NCBI GenBank assembly: GCA_015501055.1
Contig: JADNYV010000001.1
Span: 682,001-746,000 of the forward strand
Direction of reading: 5' to 3'
DNA from: Mucidula mucida
Taxonomy: Eukaryota > Basidiomycota > Agaricomycetes > Agaricales > Physalacriaceae
Length of the DNA stretch: 64,000 nucleotides
Positions within the stretch are counted from its first letter, which is position 1, and each line of letters begins with the position of its first letter. The position numbers and the translations under genes were made by a program. Below the pieces are notes generated by a model. The model was not told the DNA's origin and made no database searches. It saw nothing but the letters and a program-made list of their open reading frames with translations. This document shows, piece by piece, positions 44,274 to 57,280 of the stretch.

Positions 44274-47200
44274 ATGTCTGCAGACGAGAAGAAGCAAACG
44301 TCGAGCTCGCCCGAGCCTGCCATCCGCGACGACAATGAAAGCTCTTTCGACGAGAAACACTTCAATGCTGAAGTGGTATGTTTCCTTATTCGATGATGTC
44401 TACATTGGCTGATTGTAGTCTCCATCCAGGATGTTGTGGGCATGGATATGCAGGCTCTCGCGGCTGATATCGAGGACGCGATGGCGCATGCCGAAACCAT
44501 GTCGCAGGAGGACGTTGAGGACGCTCTTAAGTACGTCGTCGAGGTTCACGACAGGGATCCGGTTAGTTCTCCTCCGCCTCCGGTATCCTGCCTCACGCAT
44601 CGCTGCAGAACTTTCCCACTCGGGCAATGTCCATCATTCGTCAATATCTCTACGATGAGTCTATCAAGGCCGACCCCGTTGCTTACTCCAAACTCTACGA
44701 GGAGGTGAAGGTCGAGGCCGCCCTTGTCTCGATCGTACGTACTCTCAGCGTGGCGCTATGTATACTCTGACAATATTCCTAATAGAACTCGCCTTACGCC
44801 GAAGTCCGTGCGGTCGTGTCTGCCCACGATGATCCTAGCATTCCCGCTCTCACCGTCCGCGCGTTCATCATTGGTATTGTTTACGTCGCCGCTGGCGCGT
44901 TCATCAACCAGTTCTTCAGCATAAGGCAGCCCGGTATAACCGTGAGCAGTAACGTTGCCCAATTACTCGCCTACCCCGTCGGCAAGGCATGCGAGACGCT
45001 TCCGGATTGGGGCGTCATCCTCCCCTTCTACGGGACTCGTGTCAGTTTGAACCCGTTAGTGCCATTTATCTTGTGCGTTGCTCGGACTAAAGCCCGACTT
45101 CAGCGGCCCATTCAACATGAAAGAACACATGGTTATAACCATTATGGCTAATGTTGGTTTCAACACGCCATACACCAACTACATTGTCTGGGTTCAGTAC
45201 GCCGACCGCTTCTTCAACCAGAAATGGGCAAAGAATTTCGGGTATCAGGCCTTGAGTATGTAATTGCCTCGAACGTTGTAATATTCTAATCGACCCTCTC
45301 ACAGTTGCTCTTTCCACGAACTTCATCGGTTACGGGTTGGCAGGTGTCACCCGGCGATTCCTCGTGTACCCGCAATACGCTATCTGGCCCGCTAATTTGG
45401 CTACCATTGCACTCAATGTACGGCCTCAAGATCTTATAATTCTGTGACTCAAACAGGCCTACAGAAAGCCTTCCACTCTGACACGAACACTTATGTAAAT
45501 GGATGGGCCATCTCGCGTATGCGCTTCTTCTTGTACTGTTTCGGCGGCATGTTCGTGTATTTCTGGTTTCCCAAGTAAGCCATCGTCGCTCAACTGGTTC
45601 GAAGTCAGCTTTCTGATCATCATTCACAGCTACATCTTTCAGGCACTATCGTACTTCAACTGGATGACTTGGATTGCGCCAGATAATGTGACTCTCGCTG
45701 CTGTTACCGGAGGTATCAGCGGTCTGGGTCTCAATCCCATACCAACTTTCGATTGGAATATTTTGGTGGTTGGGGGTGACCCACTTATCAACCCGTTCTT
45801 CACGATTGCGAACTACTTTGCGGGTGCAGTTGTCACGATGCCTATCGTGTGTTCGGCTTTCTTAGTCTTTTACCTTCATTGACTTCCTTTCTACTTGGTA
45901 GATCTTGGCTCTCTGGTTATCAAATACTTGGTACACTGGCTATCTGCCCATCAATTCGAACGGTGTCTTCGACAACTCGGGTGCTCGATATAATGTTTCT
46001 CAGACTGTGAACGAGGACACTCTGTTCGATCTGGAATCTTATCGGGCGTACTCGCCTGCTTATCTGGCTGCCGGAAACATTCTCTTGTACGGCTTCTTCT
46101 GTAAGTCTTCCAGGCCTATTCCTTTTGCAGTTCTGTCTTACTCCTTCATATAGTCGCTGCCTACTCCTCAACCATTTCGCATACATTTATCTACCATCGT
46201 CGCGAGATCATCCTGAGTTTCAAGAACCTCATCAAACGCAAGAAGTTTGACGAGGACAGCCAGTACGACGTCCACAGTCGGCTCATGAGTGCTTACAAAG
46301 AGGTCCCCGAATGGCATTACCTGATGTACGTCGGCGAGCTAACTCATTAGTATACTTGACGCATTGCGCCCTCCAGCGTTCTCGTCGTGTCTATTGCGCT
46401 CGGTGCAGCCGGTGTGGGCGCATATCCCACGCACACCACACCGGCTGTCGTGTTGTACGGTATCTTCTTGGCTCTCATATTTTGCGTACCGGTTGGTATC
46501 ATCCGTGCGGTCACGAACGCGGAGGTTACTTTGAACGTGCTTGCCGAGTTTTTCGGTGGTCTCTGGTTCCCAGGCAATGCCACCGCCATGAATTTCTTCA
46601 AGTCGTACGGCTACGTCACCACTGCGCATACGCTCGCCTTTGCGCAGGACTTGAAACTTGCCCATTATACTCACATTGCGCCGAAGATCACTTTCTGGGT
46701 TCAGATGATCGCGACCTTCGTCAGCACCTTTGTTGCGATTGCAGTTTTGAACTTCCAGATGACCGGAATCGAGGATGTTTGCAGTCCTACCCAAAAGGAC
46801 AGATTCACCTGCCCTGGGCCCAACACGTTCTTTACAGCTAGCGTGTTATGGGGGACTCTCGGTATGTGGCGCAATTAGTTGACAGAAACGTGACACGTGA
46901 TGCGTGATAGGTCCGACGAGGATGTTCGGTACGGGTGCGATCTACAACCCGTTGATTTGGTGCTTTTTGATTGGGTTCTGTCTCCCCATTATCTTCTACT
47001 ACCTCAGGGATCGGTCGGTGGTCTTCAAGTACTTCCACTTGCCGGTCTTCTTCTTGGGTTCGCTCATCTGGTGAGTTGTCGATAGCCCGCAGTCTAATCA
47101 GGTGGTAACTTCTTCTCTAGGGCGCCATATAACTTGACGAATACATGGCCTGCCGTCCCGATCTCTTATGTCTTTAACATCTTCATAAAGACAAGGTACC

Positions 47201-47472
47201 TTGGCTGGTGGTCGAAGTACAACTACATTTTGGCATCTGCCTTCTCATGGTATCGTCTATCACGTCCAACTCCATACTCTTGAACTAAGTGCTTCTCTAG
47301 CGCTATTGCCATCTCCGCTATCATCCAGTTCTTCGCTGTACAGTATAAAGCTGTTGATATTGTTTGGGCTGGGAATAACATTCCCTACGAGGGTTGCGAC
47401 GCCGACGCTTGCCCGGCATTCACACTTGGTCCTGATGAGACCCATTTTGGCCCAGGAGTCGGCGAATTTTAG
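44274..47472 (+). CDS. Oligopeptide transporter (OPT family)
   Basis: Proton-coupled plasma-membrane importer of tetra- and pentapeptides or glutathione-type substrates (OPT family, peptide-transport clade). Fourteen exons can be traced, all with short introns and matching phases. The charged N-terminus (EDVEDALKYVVEVHDRDP, a family mark) precedes about 12-16 membrane helices. Diagnostic motifs: SPYAEVRAVVSAHDDP, the NPGPFNMKEH motif split by an intron, GFNTPYTNYIVW, YQALSYFNWMTWIAP, ISGLGLNPIPTFDW, and YGYVTTAHTLAFAQDLKLAH followed by PPR/PTRMFG-type sequence. The C-terminus contains YEGCDADACPAFTLGPDE and ends PGVGEF. The frame is open across all joins, so the gene appears functional. Confidence 0.95.
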
Positions 47473-47789
47473 TGATTATTTTTGTTGCATGTCATTTCTA
47501 ACGAGGAATGTATGTTATGGGTTAGTTTGTACTATTTATCATGGATAGCAAATCAGGGCGAATGGAGGCTGAGATTTCCTACTTGCTATATGGCCGTGAA
47601 TCAGAAGCGGGTGTGTATGCTGCTGCAGTGAAAAATTCTCCCACACGTCCACACAAGTGACCACGAGAAATCGAGCGCACGTGGTACATACCCCTGAATT
47701 ACAATTAACCACCATCTCCGTCCTCGCCTTGCGTGCAGCACGTCGTCTGCGCCCTTTGGCGCTCCGACTTGCACCGCCCAGCTACACAA
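47473..47789. other. Intergenic
   Basis: 3' flank of the transporter and promoter of the next plus-strand gene. No features recognised. Confidence 0.4.
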
Positions 47790-50700
47790 ATGGACAAACA
47801 GAATGCCTCCTCTGTCGCTTCTTCAAGTAGTGTTCCTCTCAGCTCAGGCTCTCGCCATACTCGAATTCATTTTACAGACGGGGCAGACCTTTTCGTCGAA
47901 CCATCCGTGAAGACGACCAGGACGACAAAGCCAGTACGGCGCCAAACCCCGCTCGCCGCTCTGCCTGTGGATTCGCCGCCGCGCAGACGCATACATTCCA
48001 TTGTCGACGGTCCTTCCGGCTCCATGCCGTACTCAAGACCAAGGAAAACGTTCTCTACAATCTCACACCAAAGAAGCATACATATTGCTGACAATGATTC
48101 TGGTTTTGATTCTGGCCCATCGACGCTGAACGCATTCTCCGATGAATATGATCTATGTGAGTGTATCATACGTGAGGTGGCCGAATGTTTAACATTCCGT
48201 TAGCACACGAAGGCATGCTAAAAGCCCTTTTGACTTTGGACTCTTTGTGACACTTCATTAGATCCCCAAATACTGCAGGACGTGCAGAGGGCGCTCAAAC
48301 TAAAGGCTCGCCGCGAAGCACGCCTCAAACTCGAAAGCAACGCAATCCCCCAGACAGCTCAGCCTTCTTCCAACTCGTCTTGGTCCAATTCATCCTCGCG
48401 ACCATTTCCTGTTTCGCCAACATCTTTGACATTCTTTCCTCCTAAGACTACAACTACCTCTCATTCCTCTGAGATTGACTTCAGTCCATCCACTAATAGC
48501 AATACTCGTGTCAGTCTTCATCCGGTCCCGACCTCAATTGACGACGGATTGACCCTTGATTGGAGCACCCCATTTCTGGAAGAGGAGCGGTCAGAACGAA
48601 AGTGGACGATTTCTGTGTCTAAGTGGAAGGGCAAAGAAAGGGTGGCGCCTATCTCCTCGACAGCTCTTGAAGGTCAGGAAAACAGATATGCAGGTAGGTC
48701 GATGTGCAATCTGGTAACGCTCTCTGATTCTCCTTTAGCTCGTCTTTCTCGGATTAAGACCATTGCCTCACCCCAAACGATGCGAAAACGCGCCATAATT
48801 GCGGATCAGCTAGAGCGGCAATACAAACTCGTATACGGAGCATTATCGACGAGCTCAGATAATTTCAACATTCTCAAGGTTTCGCGTTGGTATGGGAGCC
48901 AGGATGTGATTGTCAGGTCGTCTTTGGAAAAGGCCGAGCCTTTCACATGGCTCAAACATCTGGATTTACGTGGAGTGAAAGGCCAAATACGCATGCCTTG
49001 GCATCTCACCGCTCTAATCATGGAGGAGTATCTGCAAGCAATGACGCGACACGATCGAATAACCACGATAATGGAGGATCCGTCTTCACGCACAACCTCG
49101 CCGAATATATTTCACTCTCCATATCCTTCCTCCGTTCTGCCCAACTTTCCCATGTCTTCGCGTGGTTCTTCTCATTCTGCTCTTGGTCCTTCATTAACGA
49201 GATATACCTCCAATGAGGGCCGTGTATCTTTTGAACCTCTCATTGAAAGCAATCGGAATTCTTTGGAAATCACCTCTCGGAAGAGCGCTGATTCGATCTA
49301 TAGCAGTATTTATCCTGTACAACCGGTTATGGTTGGATCGCCCGCCAGTAGCAAGTTGAACGTCGCTGGATCGACGCGCAAATATCGCGAACGTTCCAAT
49401 GACAGCGACGATGCATCTTCTGCCGTCAACTCCGCTTCGGGTTTATCTGACGATAACTTGAAACCCGCGGTAGTCTTGCAAAAGTCGGATCTGTCTGACC
49501 ATGTCAGTGCGTTTGGCACTTCGCGCAAGCCCCATTCTGTGAAGGGAGAATGGTTGTCACCTCCGTCATCCACTGCACCACCACCACGACCAATGAACCT
49601 CAAGACTCTTTCTCTTGATGGTGCTTCCAACATGCTCTCGATCCAGAAAATGCGCTCATCTCCCCTACATTCCCGTCGATCATCAACTACAAATGTAGCC
49701 CGCTTGGACCGTCTTCGTGTCAAAAATTCTATAGTCACACCTGATATCACATCGGATCCTGACAAGAAACGTCAGCAAGAGGAAGAAGACACCAAGATGG
49801 CTAGGGAGTATGAATTAAAGTCGCAGTAAGACCTTCGCCTCATTATTGCTTTGTGGCATGTACTGACACAGAACGTAGACTGCTAAAGGAAGCTGTTGCA
49901 CAAAACACGCGGATCCGTCAACTCCTCCATAGAATTGCGGCCGGTGTGAAAGAATACGACCTGACGCAGAACAGCTTAACAGCTTTGCTCGAAATCCCTA
50001 CAAATGGTCTTCCTCCTGAACTATTGGAAGCGTTCAGTCACGATCCTGCTGCTATCACTGGTGCAACTCGGAGGCTCCAGGGATGGCGCGCTGTTGACGA
50101 CATCCACCACCGTATTATCAGACAGCGCACACTATTCGAAGATTTTCTAGCCGAGAACTACCAAAGCACGGGGTCACTGATCAGCGATGATGTTCTAGAG
50201 GATCCGGTCAATTCTCTCCGGGAGACGCTTAGTAGCTTGAGACTACAAAAGATTGCGATCACTGCTAGGGCCAACGAGGTAGCAGAGCTGCTGTCCTCCG
50301 TGCACGCCACACATCAGAAGGTCAAGGCGGAATACAATGAAACTCTGGCCCACACATCCGTGGTCTATCCGGAGGTACATCTCTTCTTCTTGACGTTTCT
50401 ACAGGTACTAAAAAGCTTACAGTTGTCTCGTATCGTGGCGCTAGAGGAAAGCTACAAAGACTCTTATCAGCACTTCTGGGAGATCGGCATGGACGCGCTG
50501 ACGCTCTTGTTGGATACTGTTACGCCGTTTTGGAGAACATATGGAAAGACGATTGGGGAGGATGTGCAGGACTTCCTCATTATTCCTCTGTACCGGAATG
50601 AATTCACCGGAGAAGCCAAACGATATCTCATCACCTCCGTGCCCCAGAGGTCGCTCCGGCACTGGATTCTGCTGATTGTGTTATTTTATGGAACGATTGG

Positions 50701-50917
50701 CCTCGTCATTCTGCAAGGTCGCGCAGCTGTGACTTCGTCGATACACATCGGTTTACAATGGATACCCTATGATGGTATACGATGGATTGCCTTACCCTTC
50801 GTCTTCATCGGCATCGTCATACAGTGGTGTGCAGTCATCGTGGAGCTCGCTATTGTCCTTGGTCAGATTGGCGTTTTAATTTGGTGGATTGGCTGGTCAG
50901 TCAAACTTTTAAGTTAG
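47790..50917 (+). CDS. Large hypothetical protein with C-terminal membrane domain
   Basis: Not recognised. Five exons (47790-48156, 48262-48693, 48739-49825, 49879-50374, 50423-50917) give 958 residues; the phases agree throughout. The first ~300 residues are Ser/Pro/Arg-rich and disordered. A compact region around residues 300-390 (RLSRIKTIASPQTMRKRA, NFNILKVSRWYGSQD, MPWHLTALIMEEYLQAM) may be the conserved core. After another disordered Ser-rich stretch there is an alpha-helical region (LLKEAVAQNTRIRQLLHRI onward) and a C-terminal membrane domain of two to four helices (LLIVLFYGTIGLVIL; WIALPFVFIGIVIQWCAVIV; a further Trp-rich helix at the end). The topology suggests a tail-anchored scaffold, for instance at the endoplasmic reticulum or nuclear envelope, but that is inference. 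Confidence 0.72.
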
Positions 50918-51009
50918 CAGGTAGGTAATGATGGTCGTGCTACGTTTGCTTTCGTATTGCTCTCAGTAAGTTATCGGTATATATAACAACAACGGAATTA
51001 TTCATAGTC

Positions 51010-52674
51010 TTAATTTATTGGTGGCTTGTAAGGAATCATGGTAAAGAATCGGTGTTGTGAGGAACTGTGTTGTACCGAGGACTGTCGTTGCACAGGTGGC
51101 ACAGGACGCTGACTTTGGATGGAAGCATAGTATGCCGGTGTGAGTGGCGACTCTATTGGAGAAGTGTGTGCGTGAGCATTCGGATACCGTTCTGTCGCAC
51201 ATGAGTGACAGTGACCTGCAGACACGATGAGCGTCTACAATCGATGTCTATAGGCGTACTCACGATCACCAACAAGGAAACCGCTAGATGAGCCGCACGA
51301 CACACAGGAAAGTGGAGACGTCCTACTACTACCAGCGATAGCTGATACCATTGTTGACTTACTAGGCGCTGTTGATGGTGATGTCGGCGGTAATATCAGC
51401 CCAGTGGGTTGTGATACCGAAGGTGGTAAGTGAGATGGCGATGGATCAAAGAACGACATGATACTTGTCGATTTCCTCCAAGTGTCTGTTTGAGGCTCCA
51501 AGGAATGTACCGACTTCGTATTCCCCGGGCGTTTTGCGTGTGTTTTGCGAGAACGGGCATCAGGCTCTAGTAGATTCATATTGTTGACCTAGGAATCGGA
51601 GGGTAAATCGGTACCATGGCGAATAGTGGAAGCAAATGTACCTTTCGTATCTGAGCAACGAGAGGCCCATTAGGAAGACGATGAGCTAGATACTTTCTCT
51701 TCGACTTCTTCTACTAGGGAGTGAGAAATACAAGACTACCATGATGAAACATAAACGACCTGTCTGCTGTGAAACGTTTGGAATGCATGCACTTTCTTTT
51801 CCTCGTCATGTGCCGTCCAGCGACTCAACATATCCCATAGAGGTTTTGGAGCTTTCTTGAATCGTAGAGTTACCATGTTATCGTTCTTCTGCGGCTCGAA
51901 GGGTACAAATGTAGTGAGCAGCACATCGGCCATTCCTTCAAGTGAAGTTTCCCTGTCTAAAAAGACAAGACCTTTCGGCAACAACATCCTCTGGTGTGAT
52001 CTTTCTCCGAATTCAATGACCACGTCAAATGCAGCGGTTTTGGGAACCAACAGAGAATGGACGAAGAGTCCCAAAGCCTGCCGTTCGCTGGCGCTAGCTG
52101 TACCGGCAGCTACACGCTGGAGCGCAGTAGTGAGATCAGGATTCGACGCGGCTTCAATATTCATGCGTTCTAGCAGGTCTTCATCGATCGTCGTGATACT
52201 TGATTCTTGGTTGTCGACCAATGCAGATGATTCATGGATTGCCGTTAGAGAAGAGGCGCCGTGTGTCTCGGGTAGGTAGTCTACTTGAAAAATCTTTGTC
52301 GCCGGAAACATATGAGGTCCAATTTCGAGGTCACAGGTACCGCGCGGCAGAAGACTAACGGTCCTTTGTCCCGTGTATGCAATGCTGCCTGATTGCGTCT
52401 TGGTCGAAAACACAGGAAATATTGAGAGCCACTTGTCACGCGCTGCTGAGGTGTAAGCGTGGGCGCGAAATTATCGCATAGATATTAACATCGCCTCAAA
52501 GACTCTGCGACAACGCCGCTACGTTCAATCCATTATGAGTTGAGCCGAGTCGAAATTACGAAGAATGACCAACCTGTCGAAGACATTTTGTAGCTGTTCT
52601 CCCTTCTTATTTAGTTCCCATCCTGGTCTGCTTCCTGTTGGTAACTCAAAAAGCTCATCACTGGTTGCAGTCAT
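51010..52674 (-). CDS. Hypothetical protein with C-terminal zinc-ribbon
   Basis: Not assigned to a family. Six exons (52574-52674, 52490-52518, 51760-52445, 51642-51710, 51264-51588, 51010-51215) give 471 residues. A 29-nt second exon is required to join NVFDS to GVVAESLRRSARDKWLSIFP in frame. The middle domain (RTVSLLPRGTCDLEIGPHMF onward, to about residue 270) is a mixed alpha/beta region of unknown fold. A basic linker with KSKRKYLAHRLPNGP follows, then a Pro/Ser-rich stretch, and a zinc-ribbon-like pair, CVSCGSSSGFLVGDRHCHSC, assembled across the last intron. The tail is Gln/Ser/Pro-rich. It is head to head with BDP1 across 149 bp. Confidence 0.68.
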
Positions 52675-52823
52675 GTCGTGGACGAAGGCATGAAGACGGT
52701 TTGTCTAAAACGAGTCAATCCGGCGCGGCGGCGGACCGCTTCGGCACAACTGTCAACAAAGGCAAAATGTATCTCTTGCCTTAATGTATCCATTATCGGC
52801 TTGATACGCGGACTAGTTATATC
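52675..52823. promoter_or_regulatory. Bidirectional promoter, zinc-ribbon gene / BDP1
   Basis: 149 bp between divergent start codons. No TATA box or other known element stands out. Confidence 0.55.
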
Positions 52824-54956
52824 ATGACCAGTCGCGTTCGTGAGTAACACGTCGTCAGGCTTTATTCGAAGACTGAATATTCGTTTTAGAAAAGGGCGGG
52901 GCAGTCTTTAAACCGTCGGTCAAGGTTAGAGCACGTACTGCCGCTCCGTCTGTGGAGACAAGGTCAAAGAATCCACATGCACTATCAGAGGCCTCCGCGC
53001 CTCTTGCATCATCTGCATCCACTTCAAGTAATCCGCCACCTCAAGCTTCCATATTCCCTAATCCCTCAGAGTCCATTGCTGTTGCATCTACCATCCGGAG
53101 CGCTTATCCTACTCGTAACACTGCCATTCCGCCGTCAATATCGACCTCTGTGACACCCAAACCGCCGTCCATTGCGCGCACCAATCCATCAACATCCTTC
53201 TCTTCTTTCAATCGACTTGCCCCTCCCTCGGGCCCAATTGTGCCAACGTCCAATCACCCGCCAATTTTTGCTATCAATGTCCCCAATTCTTCTGCTTCCA
53301 CTCCTTCCACGGGCTCAAATACCATTTCCCTTTCTTCCCAACAGCCCGCTACTTTTCCGATTGCAGATAGGGACGCCCAGGACGCGTTTTCTGATTCATT
53401 CGGACGCGATGGGTTCTCTCTTGAATCCCTGGGGAGAGTCATGTCTCATGACGCGTTTTTATCATCTTTAGCACAGTCGCCCACCGAAACTAATCCAATG
53501 TCATTGATGGCACCCGGGTTGAACGCGATAGACCCCCAACTACAACCTATTGTTCTGCCTAATTCCGTACCCGACGACGTCCCTCCCATCACATCCGATG
53601 CAGAAACTGGTAGCAAATCGAAAAAGAGGGGGCGACCTAAGAAGAACGCCGCTGTGGCAGAGGTAGATCAACAGGAAGCAGAAGAGGGTGATGAGATGAA
53701 ATCGACAAGGAAAGGTTCCCGACGAGGCAAGAAAACTGTGCCCGGACAAGATGGTCAAAAGCCCGTGCGAAAACGCAAATCTTCGCAAGCCGACGACGAT
53801 GATTCTGAGTCAGATACAGAGACCTCGCCGCCTGCAAAGAAGCGTAAGCGAACGTCAGGTAGCCAAACACCGCGTCCAAGGAAGAAGCGTTCTCCATCCT
53901 TGCCACCTTACGACCCAGATGCGGATCCAGGTGAAGAAATAGATCCCACCGTTGTTACAATGGCATCTCTTTGTGAAGATCCTGGCTTTGGGCGCGTCAG
54001 CAGCAAGGCTCTGGAGATACAAAGCAATCACGCTGCTTGGAAAGCACGAAACAAGGAGAAGAGGGCGAGATTACGCGCACTTATGGAGAAGAAGAAATAT
54101 GGACTGGACGAAAATGAAAGCGATGGCGAAGCCGCTCCGGCACCACCAGCCCCTACCAAAGAGCCAACTCCAAGCGAAGAGCCGCCTTCGTCTCCGGTGG
54201 CGTCAGGCTCTAATCCAGTAGACGAAACGGGCAACGAATTCGATTATTCTCAGGACCTAACAACCAGTCGGTATAACGTCCAGGTTCGCATTGGTCCCAA
54301 CGGGGAGACTATCATCGACGAGACATCATTAACAGTCGATCGAGACGAGAATCATGCCACAGAAAATTACACGCACATCGTGGAATCAGATACTTCCAAG
54401 TTCACAAATTCTGGAACATACGGTAAACGATTCCGAGGATCACGCTGGAGTGCAGATGAAACGGAGTTGTTTTACGATGTAAGTGCCTCTGGTGGCCCTT
54501 TACTGTCTCTCATAGGTTTCATAGGCTTTGGCACAATACGGAGAGAATTATGAGCTTATTGCTTTTGTTCTTCCTGGGCGGGATCGCAAGTCCTGCAAGA
54601 ACAAATTTAAAGCAGAAGACAAGAAGAATCCTGCGCGTATCAACTTCGTACTGAACAATTCGAAGCCAGTTGGTAAGAGGTACTTTGTCCGTTGTTTGTC
54701 TTCCTCTCACACTTGACCAGACATGGATACCCTCTCGCGTATGACGGGCAAGGACTTTTCTGGTCCTGTGCCAGAAATTGTAGCGCCTCCAATTCCAGTA
54801 ATCGTAACGCCTTCGGCACCAGAACCAGACGCACCGCCTGAAACCACATTGCCAGTCAGAAAGCGTAGCCAGAGTCGACATCGTGCATTGAAGGACGACG
54901 TTCAGATTGTGGGACAAGTCGACGATTTTGTAGATCCCGATGATCCCTCCATGTAA
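52824..54956 (+). CDS. BDP1: TFIIIB subunit Bdp1 (B'')
   Basis: Third subunit of RNA polymerase III initiation factor TFIIIB, with Brf1 and TBP. Four exons (52824-52839, 52890-54478, 54525-54672, 54721-54956) give 662 residues. The first exon is only 16 nt, joined in phase 1 to give MTSRVQKGGAVFKPSVKVR, a typical Bdp1 start. The long N-terminal half is Ser/Pro-rich, with an AT-hook-like KKRGRPKK and several basic NLS-like blocks. The conserved core begins with PTVVTMASLCEDPGFGRVSS, then the SANT/Myb domain: RGSRWSADETELFYD|ALAQYGENYELIAFVLPGRD and RKSCKNKFKAEDKKNPARIN, followed by TLSRMTGKDFSG. All are Bdp1 hallmarks. An acidic tail ends the protein. Confidence 0.95.
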
Positions 54957-55072
54957 GGCGTGCGTCCATAGGAATTTTGCTTCCCACTCGTTCTTCGTAT
55001 TTTATTTGTTCAGTATTCGCACCCGCTGTCGCTCACATCAACGTATCAAATCATAAAGACCGTTTGTACCGA

Positions 55073-57100
55073 TTAAATTCTTCTCAATCGGACATTTGCC
55101 GAAGGATACACAACCTCATTGCCTGCAAAGTAGAGGAGGTCGGCAGGAACATTGTGACCCATGAAGTCATCAAACGATATCCAGTAAGGCTCGCAGCCAG
55201 TGAAAGGCGTGTCGTTAATCGCTGAACGTCCGAACGCGATTCTGGAGAACAAAGTGAGGTAAGCCGTTAAGTGTTATTTTGTGAAGTTACCTGAATTCGT
55301 CTGAACGTCCGGTCGACCACAACGCTACTGGCTTCCCCGTGCTGACAAGGCTAAGAACATCGACACCTTCCACAACCAGAAGCTGTAGATATAACACGCC
55401 CCCAACGATGTCGATGATAGCGACACTGTCATCACCCTTCCAAACTCCAGCATAAGATTTAGCAGCCATTTCTGCTTGCAACTGTTCGAAGACTGGCTGA
55501 AAGAGTGCAGTAGCCTCCAAGGCTAGCGTGACGGTGTCGGCGTAAGAACCTGTGACGAGGACAATGACTCCGTACGAGTATTGAGGATTTATAGAGAACT
55601 GTGAATGGTATCCGGGAAGATTACCGCCTGCACATTTTGTGTAAGTGAGCGAACAAAGACGTGCCCAAGCTAGAGAGATTCTTTCACCTTTGCTGTACAA
55701 TCGAACCCCTGGATTGAGTTTAATGATTTCCCAAGGAGCGCCAACCTCCAGGAAGCCGTCTGACCATCCATGTAAGGGACGCAACCATTCGCGGATGACA
55801 GAGTCGGAGACAACCCCGCCATGCGCGTCGGGCGCCAATAAAGACTGCATGACTTGAACGAGATCCGCTAATGAGCTATACTGGCCCCCAGATGGATCGC
55901 TGGAGACGTTAAAAACGTGGTCCTAAAAGCAGCTGGAACTTTGAGTCATATGACCACCAAAATAAAGGATAATTACCGCCATGGCAAAATCGAGTGCGGG
56001 AACAGCGACGCGGGCAGTGAAGACACCCTTAGGTTGACCGTAGAAGCTCCCATTGAGCCCGAGGGGCTCAAATATGTCGCGTTTGACCATTTCGTTGTGC
56101 GTAATAGTGCTCTTATTAACAAGTCGCTCCGCCCCAAGATTGCTGAGACCTAGAAGATCCATACCGGTATTTGAGTATATCGGGAAGCTGTAAGGAAGAG
56201 TAACCAGTGGCTTCTTTGCCAATGCAGTCAGGATATCCTGAGCAGGCCTATCGACTTCGAGTTCGGTGGTGTGGAAGTCATCGACAAAGTGTGTAACAGG
56301 TAGGGCCTCTGATTTGGATACGTGTGGCCAGGAGGCAAAGTTAGTCGTTGGGTAATCTCGACTGATACCTGGTGGACTGGATGAGGATGATCTGAAGTGG
56401 GCTAGTAACATTTCTTACCGGCCATATGACTTGAAAGTTGGCGAAGGGTAATTGGTGCTGGCTTCTTCTTTGATCGAGTAGGAACGCCTTCAAGAAGATC
56501 TATCCAATCATATGCTGGGTATTCAAATTCTGGAATGAACTTTGTGACAGGATCGTCCCTACGAGAACTACTGAGAAATCGAATGGCTTCGTAGAGAAAG
56601 ACTGACCAGTTTAAAGCCCCTTTCTCCCGCATTATCAGCGTTTCCAATACAGTGAACATCTTCGTGATACTGGCAATACGATAGATCGAGTGACGGTCCA
56701 CTGTACCCTGGTCACTCTCGTTTGCTCTTAATACGCCATAGCTAGATTCGAAGATTGGCCCAAAAGGTGTGACGATAGAGACAGAAATGCTATCGATGTC
56801 GTCTTCCGACGCCCGAGCAGAGAAGAACGCGTCAAGAGACGCAGTTGCCCCCTTCACAAGGGGATCGGTCGCTTCGATCGCATTTTGAGCTAGTAAGTTT
56901 GGTAGAGGTGGAGAACAGCGCCGCGGGAGGGGTGCTTTTCGCAGAGCGGCCGGTGACCGTTGCATAGTGGATGCATAGTAGCCTATTAGAAGGACGGGAC
57001 AAACAGATAACACTCCAAGGAGCCTTCGCTTGGTGAGTCGCGACGGCGTCGGAGGCACACGTTCTCTCTTTTCAGATGCTGGCATCTTTTCGCGGGACAT
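55073..57100 (-). CDS. Membrane-anchored beta-lactamase-fold serine hydrolase (LACTB-like)
   Basis: Class C beta-lactamase/esterase family (LACTB-like in eukaryotes). Six exons (56607-57100, 56419-56558, 55977-56368, 55688-55922, 55291-55627, 55073-55241) give 588 residues. A basic N-terminus is followed by one membrane helix (LLGVLSVCPVLLIGYYAST), so the catalytic domain should face a lumen or the cell exterior. The active-site SxxK is SITK in YRIASITKMFTVLETL, and the second conserved Tyr motif is YSN in YSNTGMDLLG. Flanking family marks include APITLRQLSSHMAG and GNLPGYHSQFSINP. A C-terminal 150-residue domain (VWKGDDSVAIIDIVGGVLYL onward) is an extra beta-rich module often found in such fungal proteins. 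Substrate unknown. Confidence 0.88.
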
Positions 57101-57280
57101 TTCTGGGGTCAAAGCGTGAACCGCAGACTCTGGAAGCGACGGAGACGTAGATACAGGTAGATACCGTAGTAGATATTGGTTGAAGCATTGCCGTCGGCAT
57201 TTGACCCTGCATGACGCGTAGATAGTCTTCATCTGACACATCTTTCGTCTCTTCGACTCCCATCGTCGTCAGAAGCCAAA
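57101..57280. promoter_or_regulatory. Bidirectional promoter, LACTB-like / SDR gene
   Basis: 180 bp between divergent starts, AG/CT-rich, no TATA box seen. Confidence 0.5.
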
